Origin: Alphaproteobacteria bacterium
Lineage (GTDB): Bacteria; Pseudomonadota; Alphaproteobacteria; JAEULC01
DNA: 6,451 bases
Assembly (NCBI GenBank): GCA_020851015.1
Contig: JADZDN010000248.1
Span: forward strand, 1-6,451
Reading direction: 5' to 3'
Shown here: piece by piece, positions 1-5,828 of the stretch
How the letters are laid out: the number at the start of each line of letters is the position of its first letter
Numbering within the stretch: position 1 is the stretch's first letter
The notes under the pieces: generated by a model
Databases searched by the model: none
The model's input: the letters and a program-made list of their open reading frames with translations, nothing else
Told to the model about the DNA's origin: nothing
Position numbers and translations under genes: made by a program

Positions 1-1359
1 GACGGCAAGCCGCCGCAGGCGTTCACGCTGTTCCGCAACGTGCGCCTGGCGGATACCTGGCAGCGCGTGGTCGGCGAGTCCGAGGCCGCGGGCGGATCGC
101 GCGAGAAGCGCATCGATGCCGCGCGGCGCGCCTGGTACCAGGGCTTCGTCGCCGAGGCGATCGGCCGGTTCTGCGCCAAGAACGAGGTGATGGACGCCTC
201 GGGCCGGCGCCATCGCGGCCTGATGACGGAAGGCGACCTGGCGCGCTGGCAGGCCACCTACGAGGAGCCGCTGGCGCTGGAGTACGGCCGCTACACGATG
301 CTGAAATGCGGGCCGTGGAGCCAGGGCCCGTCGATGCTGGAGGCGATGGCGCTGCTCGCGGGCTACGACCTGGGCAAGATGGATCCGAACGGGCCGGAGT
401 TCGTGCATGTGATGGTCGAGGCGTTCAAGCTGGCGCTGGCCGACCGCGAGGCCTTCTACGGCGACCCCGACTTCGTCGACGTGCCGGTAAAGAAGCTGCT
501 CGACAAGGCCTATGCCGACCAGCGCCGCAAGCTGATCGGCGACACGGCCTCGCACGAGCTGCGGCCAGGCTCGATCCCCGGCTTCGGCGGACCGATCCTG
601 AGCGGCCAGGCGCCCGCGACGCTTCCCGACGGGTCGATCGGCGAGCCCACGGTCGCGCGCTCGCCCATCCACACGGGGCATGGCGCGGGCGATGATCCGC
701 CCGCGCGCAATTTAAAGCCGGCCGGATCGACGGCCGGCGCGGGCGAGCCCACGGTCCAGCGTAGCGGCGTCACCGCCGGCGATACCTGCCATGTCGACGT
801 GATCGACAAGCACGGCAACATGGTCTCGGCGACGCCGAGCGGCGGCTGGCTGCAGAGCTCGCCGGTGATCCCGGAGCTCGGCTTCTGCCTGGGCACGCGC
901 GGGCAGATGTTCTGGCTGGACACCGCCTCGCCTTCCGCGCTGGCGCCCGGCAAGCGGCCGCGCACCACGCTGACCCCGTCGATGGCGATGCGCGACGGCA
1001 AGCCCTACATCGCCTTCGGCTCGCCCGGCGGCGACCAGCAGGAGCAGTGGTCGCTGACGGTGTTCCTGCGCCACGCGCACCACGGCCTGAACCTGCAGGA
1101 GGCGATCGACGCGCCGCATTTCCACAGCGAGCACGTGCCGAGCTCGTTCTGGCCGCGCGCCGCCAAGCCGGCGGTGATCGGCGTGGAGGACCGCCTGCCC
1201 GCCGCGACCTTGACCGAGCTGCAGCGCCGCGGCCACATCGTCGAGAAGCGCGGGGAATGGGCGCTGGGCCGCGTATCGGCCGCCGCGCGCGAGCCCGACG
1301 GCCGTCTCAAGGCCGCCGCCAACCCGCGCGGGATGCAGGGATACGCCGTCGGGCGGTAG
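1..1359 (+). CDS. Gamma-glutamyltransferase-family protein (Ntn hydrolase), 5'-truncated by window edge
   Basis: The frame is open from base 1, so the true start lies upstream; 452 residues are visible. The family makes a proenzyme that cleaves itself before a Thr. That Thr becomes the N-terminal nucleophile of the small subunit, which hydrolyses or transfers gamma-glutamyl groups, usually in the periplasm. The nucleophile is visible as G-D-T-C-H (Thr262 of the visible protein, codon 784-786), leaving a small subunit of 191 residues, essentially the size of E. coli Ggt's (190). The oxyanion motif GSPGG is at 340-344. The start and any signal peptide are outside the window. Compared with my recollection of E. 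coli Ggt, the glutamate-recognising residues differ: N411 is Gly282, Q430 is kept as Gln302, D433 is Trp305, and S462/S463 are Thr322/Thr323. The natural substrate may therefore not be glutathione. The linker before the nucleophile carries repeats (separate entry). The gene converges on the ABC gene. Family assignment is firm; substrate is unknown. Confidence 0.93.
   Translation, partial: DGKPPQAFTLFRNVRLADTWQRVVGESEAAGGSREKRIDAARRAWYQGFVAEAIGRFCAKNEVMDASGRRHRGLMTEGDLARWQATYEEPLALEYGRYTMLKCGPWSQGPSMLEAMALLAGYDLGKMDPNGPEFVHVMVEAFKLALADREAFYGDPDFVDVPVKKLLDKAYADQRRKLIGDTASHELRPGSIPGFGGPILSGQAPATLPDGSIGEPTVARSPIHTGHGAGDDPPARNLKPAGSTAGAGEPTVQRSGVTAGDTCHVDVIDKHGNMVSATPSGGWLQSSPVIPELGFCLGTRGQMFWLDTASPSALAPGKRPRTTLTPSMAMRDGKPYIAFGSPGGDQQEQWSLTVFLRHAHHGLNLQEAIDAPHFHSEHVPSSFWPRAAKPAVIGVEDRLPAATLTELQRRGHIVEKRGEWALGRVSAAAREPDGRLKAAANPRGMQGYAVGR
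640..756 (+). repeat. In-frame direct repeats and two hairpins in the GGT inter-subunit linker
   Basis: A perfect 15-base direct repeat (GGCGAGCCCACGGTC) occurs at 640-654 and 742-756, exactly 34 codons apart and in the same phase. A second direct repeat, GGCGCGGGCGA, occurs at 682-692 and 736-746, 18 codons apart. Between them lie two perfect inverted repeats: 683-690 with 699-706 (8-bp stem, 8-base loop) and 717-724 with 731-738 (8-bp stem, 6-base loop). At protein level three related units result: GEPTVARS (214-221), GDDPPARN (230-237) and GEPTVQRS (248-255). All lie in the stretch just before the catalytic Thr, a tolerant surface linker in this family. It could be a palindromic insertion or a local duplication. 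Confidence 0.7.
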
Positions 1360-1392
1360 CCGATTTCATGCTTTCCGGTCCGACCGCGCCGG

Positions 1393-1545
1393 CCCTCACC
1401 TTCCCATTGCTCCGCAATGGGCCCCTCCCTCTCCCGCCTGCGGCGGGCGAGGGTTTCTTCGATCCTTCCCTAGCCACCCGCGCAGCGGGGGGAGAGGGGT
1501 GCGGAGGCTTAAGGGCGAAGCCCCTTAGCCGAAGCTGGGTGAGGG
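1393..1545. repeat. Nested inverted-repeat cluster between convergent genes (REP/MITE-like, possible bidirectional terminator)
   Basis: The gap 1360-1595 holds no gene but is packed with inverted repeats. The outer arms CCCTCACC (1393-1400) and GGTGAGGG (1538-1545) are perfect complements. Inside are CCCATTGC-tcc-GCAATGGG (1403-1421, perfect), a 12-bp arm at 1427-1438 facing 1442-1453 with one mismatch and a 3-base loop, CCCGC/GCGGG (1477-1481 and 1485-1489), and a 9-bp stem with one bulged T at 1506-1530. Arm 1427-1435 is also perfectly complementary to 1490-1498, so two alternative folds exist. There is no T-tract, so a classical intrinsic terminator is not shown. The placement between two converging genes suits transcript ends or a dispersed palindromic element. 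It resembles intergenic repeats I associate with alphaproteobacterial genomes, but copy number cannot be judged here. Confidence 0.65.
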
Positions 1546-1595
1546 GGGCTCGGCGATGATCGTCAGCACGCTGATGTCGGCGCGCTGAGGCCGGC

Positions 1596-4271
1596 CTACT
1601 CGGCCTTCACGAGGGCGGCGAGCTTGCCGCCGTTGCCGGCAAGATCGGAATAGCTCCCCTCTTCGGCCACGCTGCCGTCGGCCATCACCAAGACGCGGTC
1701 GAAGCGCCGCGCGGCGCCGGCCTTTTGCAGCGCCCAGATGACGCCCTTGCCCTCGAGCCGCTTCAGCACGGCATCGAGCAGGCGCGCGTCGCTGGCGGCG
1801 TCGAGCGCGGTGGTCGCGTCGGCCAGCACCATCAGGTCGGGGTTCTTCAGCAGCGCGCGGGCGATGGCCAGCTTCTGGCGCTGCGCCGCCGACAGGCGCG
1901 AGCCGCGCGTGCCCACGTGGAAGGCCAATCCAGCCTCGACGATCGTATCCCGCAGATCGAGCGCGGCGATCACCTCGGTAATCATCGCGTTGGCGCGCTG
2001 GGGCGCCTGGGCCTGGTTCAGCGCGACCTTGCCGAACAGGATGTTGTCGCGCAGCGTCAACGCCGAGTTGAACCGTTCGGGATCGAAGAACTCGACCCTG
2101 CCTTTCAATGACGATGGCAGGCCGTCGGCGAAGGTGCGGCGGGCCTGCAGCATCTTTTCCTTGAAGGTCGGACCGATCGTGACATGGCGGTCGCGCAGCG
2201 GCACCAGCTTGAACGGCACCGACAGCACCATGGCTTTCTCGTCGCCGCTCAGCGCCTTGGTGCCGTCGCGCCTGGCCTTGTCGACTACCGGGCGGAACTG
2301 CGGCAGATCCTCGATGCGGATCACGCTGAATTCCGCCAGCAGCGTATTGCCCGCCGGCAGGTCGCCGGCAAGTTCCAGCAGGTTGCCCGCCACGGTGACG
2401 CCGATGTCGGCGAATTCGTCCTCGAGCTCGGTGCGCTTCAGCACCGAGCGGACATAGGTATTGCCGCCCAGGTTGTCCGGGTCGAAAACGCGGCTGTCGG
2501 CCGTGCCGAAGAAAAGATTCTCCGCCAGCGTCGCGTTCATGATGAAGCTCTGCGGATTGAACGGCTCCACCAGCGCGGCATTGGCCGGTTCCGCCAGGCG
2601 CGCCCGCATCGCGGCGCGCGCGCGCAGCAGCCGCGACACGAGGTCGGGCTGCGCCTTGGCGTCGATGTTGACCCGCAGCCCGAGCTGGTAGACGTCGTCC
2701 ATCATGTCCGCGCAGGCAAGCGCGGCCAGCGATTCGCGCTTCAGCCCTTCCTCGTCGCCGACGTCCAGCGCTTCGTAGTCGATCCACTGCGCGGCCACGT
2801 CGTCCACCGAGTTGCCGGCGATCGCCGACTCGGCCAGCGCGCGCCGGCGCAGGGCCGCGTCGTTCGGCGCGAATTCGGGCGGCCGCACCGGCCGGTGCTT
2901 CAGCACGTAGTGCAGGTTGTCGCCCAGCGTGCCCGACATCATCCCGGCGTCGCCGCCGACATAGGCGATGCGGCGGCCCAGCACGGCGGCCGGCAGGTCG
3001 ACGATCTCCTTGCCGCCGATCTTGAGCGAGCCGCTGCTGGGCTTGACCAGCCCGGCGACGAGCTGCGCCAGCACGTCCTTGCCGCTGCCCGTCGGGCCCA
3101 CCACCGCCACCCGCTCGTCCAGCGACACGGCGAAATTCAGGCGTTCCAGCAGGGTCACGTCCTCGTCGACGACCGACACGTCGCGCGCCACCACGTCGCC
3201 GGCCAGCCGCTCGACCCGCTCCGGCGGCGCCTCGACCGGCATCAGTCCCTCGACGTTGAACGCGGTCACGACCTGCTCGTACTTCTGCTGCGAGTCCTGC
3301 TGGATCTGGTAGTTGTTCAGCAGCTCGTTCCAGGGCGACAGCAGGTCCTTCTGCGCCGCCAGCGCCGCCACCAGCGCACCGACCGACAGCTGGCCCTCGA
3401 TCACGAGGTAGCCGCCGATCGAGACGAACAGGAACGGCGTCATCTGGGTCAAGAAATTGTTCAGGAACTTGACGAAGAACTTCAGGTTGTAGATCCGGAA
3501 ACGGATCGTGTAGACGCGACCCATGCGGTCGGAATAGTCGGCGCGCTCGTAGTCGACGGTATTGTGGGCGCGGATCTCGCGGGCCAGGTTTACCGTGTCG
3601 CCGATGCGCTCGCTGACCTTGCGCATTTCGCGCACCCGGTCCTTGCCAAGCAGGCGCACCCGGCGCTGCAGCTTGGGGATCACGTAGCCCTGGATCGGGT
3701 AGAGCACGACCGACGCCAGGCCCATGCGCCAGTCCTGCATGAAGATGAAGAAGATCGCGGTGAAAAGCAGCCCGCCCTGGTAGAGCGGCACCACGAAGGC
3801 ATCGCCGATGAACCCGCCGACCGGCTCGACCTCGGCGGTGATCATGTTGATCATCTCGCCTTCCGAGGTCTTGCGGAAATGCGGCAGCGGAAAGCGCAGG
3901 ATCGTGTCGTAGAGCTGGTAGCGCAGGCGACGCAACATGCGCTCGCCCAGCCGCCCCTTCAGCACGTTGATGTAAAGCTTGAACCCGCCGTTCACCAGCG
4001 TGAAGAACAGGAAGATGGCGCACAGAAACCCGAGCAGCTTGAAGCGGTCGCCGTGGAACAGGTCCAGCTCGATGCCGAGGAAGGCCGGCGGCCGCAGGTG
4101 ATCGCGGTGGCCGGTGTCGAGCACCTTGTTGATGATCTGCTTCGGCACGTCCAGCGACGCGTAGTAGAAGGGCAGCGACGCCAGCGTGACGAAGACGATG
4201 AAAAGCTGCGCCCGCCAGCTGTAGCGCAGGATGTACTTGAACAGGGATGGGTCGAAGACCGGCTGCGTCAT
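1596..4271 (-). CDS. ABC exporter-like membrane protein with expanded, catalytically atypical nucleotide-binding domain
   Basis: The protein has 891 residues; usual half-transporters have about 580-620. Residues about 20-310 form an ABC exporter transmembrane domain, with hydrophobic segments near 21-40, 78-97, 157-178, 181-200 and 278-303 and a cytosolic-loop motif HFRKTSEGEMINMITAEVE at 131-149. The NBD runs from about 355 to the end. Walker A is GPTGSGKD (392-399), with Asp where Ser/Thr binds Mg. The Q-loop reads YVGGD (437-441), with Gly440 for Gln. An extra region of roughly 270 residues follows. Then come the signature LSAAQ (793-797), Walker B LMVLAD (813-818, Ala817-Asp818 instead of Asp-Glu), D-loop ALD (822-824) and H-loop Gln849 for His. 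The fold and order are those of an ABC NBD. Substrate and direction are unknown, and it probably forms a homodimer since no partner gene adjoins. ATG 4271 is chosen because the homologous region starts soon after; no Shine-Dalgarno lies at normal spacing, the nearest GGAGG being 25 bases upstream. Confidence 0.9.
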   Translation of the reverse strand: MTQPVFDPSLFKYILRYSWRAQLFIVFVTLASLPFYYASLDVPKQIINKVLDTGHRDHLRPPAFLGIELDLFHGDRFKLLGFLCAIFLFFTLVNGGFKLYINVLKGRLGERMLRRLRYQLYDTILRFPLPHFRKTSEGEMINMITAEVEPVGGFIGDAFVVPLYQGGLLFTAIFFIFMQDWRMGLASVVLYPIQGYVIPKLQRRVRLLGKDRVREMRKVSERIGDTVNLAREIRAHNTVDYERADYSDRMGRVYTIRFRIYNLKFFVKFLNNFLTQMTPFLFVSIGGYLVIEGQLSVGALVAALAAQKDLLSPWNELLNNYQIQQDSQQKYEQVVTAFNVEGLMPVEAPPERVERLAGDVVARDVSVVDEDVTLLERLNFAVSLDERVAVVGPTGSGKDVLAQLVAGLVKPSSGSLKIGGKEIVDLPAAVLGRRIAYVGGDAGMMSGTLGDNLHYVLKHRPVRPPEFAPNDAALRRRALAESAIAGNSVDDVAAQWIDYEALDVGDEEGLKRESLAALACADMMDDVYQLGLRVNIDAKAQPDLVSRLLRARAAMRARLAEPANAALVEPFNPQSFIMNATLAENLFFGTADSRVFDPDNLGGNTYVRSVLKRTELEDEFADIGVTVAGNLLELAGDLPAGNTLLAEFSVIRIEDLPQFRPVVDKARRDGTKALSGDEKAMVLSVPFKLVPLRDRHVTIGPTFKEKMLQARRTFADGLPSSLKGRVEFFDPERFNSALTLRDNILFGKVALNQAQAPQRANAMITEVIAALDLRDTIVEAGLAFHVGTRGSRLSAAQRQKLAIARALLKNPDLMVLADATTALDAASDARLLDAVLKRLEGKGVIWALQKAGAARRFDRVLVMADGSVAEEGSYSDLAGNGGKLAALVKAE

Positions 4272-4347
4272 CGGAACATAGGATTGTTCGCGACCGCCTC
4301 CGGGCGTGCCGGGCCGATATAGCCAGGGATCGGATTGCTCTTCCTAT

Positions 4348-4359
4348 GCAAACGCTTGC
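4348..4359. promoter_or_regulatory. Possible LacI/PurR-type operator upstream of the ABC gene
   Basis: GCAAACGCTTGC is a near-perfect palindrome (10 of 12 positions symmetric) with the central CG typical of LacI-family operators. It lies 76 bases upstream of the ABC start codon. A weak TATATC (-10-like, - strand, 4321-4316) lies between it and the gene, without a recognisable -35 element. This is a motif resemblance only: no LacI-family regulator gene is in the window, and one such 12-mer can occur by chance. Confidence 0.25.
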
Positions 4360-4457
4360 GCGCTCCCGGCGGGCGGATCCCGGCGTCGGGGCAAGGGCAA
4401 GCGCCCGCCGCGAACGCCTGTCCGGCCCGGACGGCGCCAAGGTACACGGGGATTTCC

Positions 4458-4474
4458 CCCGGCTTCAAGCCGGG
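4458..4474 (-). terminator. Hairpin just after the glutamine synthetase stop codon
   Basis: CCCGGCTT and AAGCCGGG flank a single base, giving a 7-bp stem with a 3-base loop. It begins 4 bases beyond the synthetase stop codon (4479-4481). A second small stem (GGGG 4448-4451 with CCCC 4456-4459) abuts it. No T-run follows on the - strand, so an intrinsic terminator is unproven; it may act as a transcript-end or RNA-stabilising structure. Other inverted repeats in the same spacer are 4367-4375 with 4402-4410 (9 bp, 26-base loop) and 4420-4432 (6-bp arms around one base). Confidence 0.35.
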
Positions 4475-4478
4475 ACGG

Positions 4479-5785
4479 TCAGCAATCGACGGTGCGCTGA
4501 AACTCGAACGCGCTCAAATGTCGCTGGTGGGCGTCCCAATCCTCCAGCCTCACCTTCACATAGCTGTCGACGACCCCCTCGCCAAAGCCCTGGCGCAGCA
4601 CCTCGCTGGCCCCGAACTGGCGCAGCGCATCGAGAAGGTTGAGCGGCAGGCGGCGCACCTCCTTCAGCTTGTGGCCTTCGGTGTACATGTTGAGGTCGCT
4701 GCGCTTGCCGGGATCGCGACCCTGGGCGATGCCGTCCAGCCCGGCCGCCAGCAGCCCGGCCTGCAGCAAATGGGGTTCGCCGCCCCGTCGGCCAGGCGAA
4801 GCTCGAACCGGCCAACATCGGGGATGCGGACCATGTGGGTGCGGTTGTTGCCGCCAAAGGTCACCGCGTTGGGCGACCAGGTGGCGCCGGAGGTCGTAAC
4901 CGGGGCGTTGATTCGCTTGTAGCTGTTGACCGTCGGGTTGAACAGCGCGCAGAGCGCCTCGGCCGAATGCACCACCCCGCCTAGGAACTGGTAGGCGAGC
5001 CTGGACAGGCCGAGTTCGCCCTTGGCGTCCAGGAACAGGTTGTTGGCCCCCGCCCTATCCCACAGGGATACATGGGCGTGGCAGCCGTTGCCGGTCAGGT
5101 TGGTGAAGGGCTTGGGCATGAAGGTCGCCCGCGCCCCGTGCCTCTCGGCCAGCGTCTTCACCATGTACTTGAAGAAGACGTGCCGGTCGGCCGTCACCAG
5201 GCAGTCATCGTATTCCCAGTTCATCTCGAACTGGCCGTTGGCGTCCTCGTGGTCGGTCTGGTAGGGCTTCCAGCCCAGCCCCAGCATGCCGTCGAGGATT
5301 TCGCTGATCACCGGGTAGCGGCGCATCAGCGCCGCCTGGTCGTAGCAGGGCTTGGCCTGCACGTCGCGCGGGTCGGAGATCGCGCCGCCGTCGGGCTGGA
5401 TCAGGAAGAACTCGCATTCCACGCCGGTCTTCATGCGCCAGCCCTGCTTAGCGGCCTGCGCGATCTGGCGCTTCAGCATGGCGCGCGGCGCCGCCGCGAC
5501 CTCCTTGCCGTCCATCCACAGGTCGCCGGCCAGCCAGCCGACCTGGCTGTCCCAGGGCAGCACGATCAGGCTTTCGGGATCGGGCACCGCGAACATGTCG
5601 CTGTCGGCGGGCGTCATGTCCAGGTGGGTGGCGAAGCCGGCGAAGCCCGCGCCCGCCTTCTGCATCTCGCCGATCGCCGGCGCCGGCACCAGCTTGGCGC
5701 GCAGCACGCCGTAGAGATCGACGAAGGAGATCAGGAAGAAGCGGAGCTTCTTGTCCTTCGCCACTTTCGCCAGATCGATCGCCAT
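4479..5785 (-). pseudogene. glnT: Type III glutamine synthetase (GlnT) / gamma-glutamylmethylamide synthetase, frameshifted near 4772
   Basis: The enzyme joins glutamate to ammonia, or to methylamine in the GmaS branch, using ATP. ATG at 5785 gives an N-terminus that fits GlnT. Visible GS motifs are the metal Glu pair GVECEF (121-126), the DHEDANGQFEMNWEYDD block (178-194), NGCHAHVS (233-240), NSYKRINAP (287-295), NNRTHMVRIP (313-322) and RFELRLADGAANP (326-338). After Pro338 (codon 4774-4772) the frame shifts: the original frame runs 35 garbled residues to a stop at 4664. The expected C-terminus (LLQAGLLAAGLDGI, then the NMYTEGHKL block, ending TVDC) continues in the next frame from 4769 to the stop at 4479. 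One added base restores 435 residues, the length I recall for rhizobial GlnT. Adding the base that makes TAT after CCC would also restore the usual Asn-Pro-Tyr-Leu. No other lesion is present, so this is either a very recent mutation or an assembly error at a C-run. It lies 43 bases behind the glxD-like gene and is probably co-transcribed with it. The GlnT/GmaS choice cannot be made from sequence alone. Confidence 0.88.
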
Positions 5786-5820
5786 CCCCCGTCCCCTTGC
5801 CCCTGCCCTTACCCTTGCCC
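5786..5820 (-). promoter_or_regulatory. Six-tract G-quadruplex motif over the ribosome-binding region of glnT
   Basis: On the mRNA-sense (-) strand the gap before glnT reads as six G-tracts of 3, 3, 3, 4, 4 and 5, separated by loops of 2-3 bases. On the + strand these are C-runs at 5818-5820, 5812-5814, 5806-5808, 5800-5803, 5793-5796 and 5786-5790. The last tract abuts the ATG. The only Shine-Dalgarno-like sequence, AAGGGGA, is itself one of the tracts. Four tracts suffice for a quadruplex, so several registers are possible. A fold here would mask ribosome entry. The sequence is certain; the regulatory role is inference. Confidence 0.6.
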
Positions 5821-5828
5821 GGATCGGC

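Noticed and set aside
1047..1559. A + strand frame running from inside the GGT gene through the intergenic repeats.
   Set aside because: It is out of frame with GGT and continues through palindromic repeat sequence, with no protein motif.
1561..1600. Small inverted repeats just past the ABC stop (for example TCAGC/GCTGA) considered as an intrinsic terminator.
   Set aside because: The stems are only 5 bp, the loop is too short and there is no T-run.
2184..4322. A 712-codon open frame on the + strand, antisense to the ABC gene.
   Set aside because: The product is rich in His, Gln and Arg with no domain. Such antisense frames are expected opposite a GC-rich gene.
1525..4440. A 971-codon open frame on the - strand overlapping the ABC gene.
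   Set aside because: Its translation is Arg/Ala/Gly-rich without recognisable motifs. The 891-codon frame in the same place has clear ABC domains, so this is a GC-rich shadow.
4268..4468. A 66-codon - strand frame (TTG start) filling the spacer and overlapping the ABC start as ATGA.
   Set aside because: It has a rare start inside a hairpin, no ribosome site and no recognised family. The overlap is noted as a finding, but a gene is not supported.
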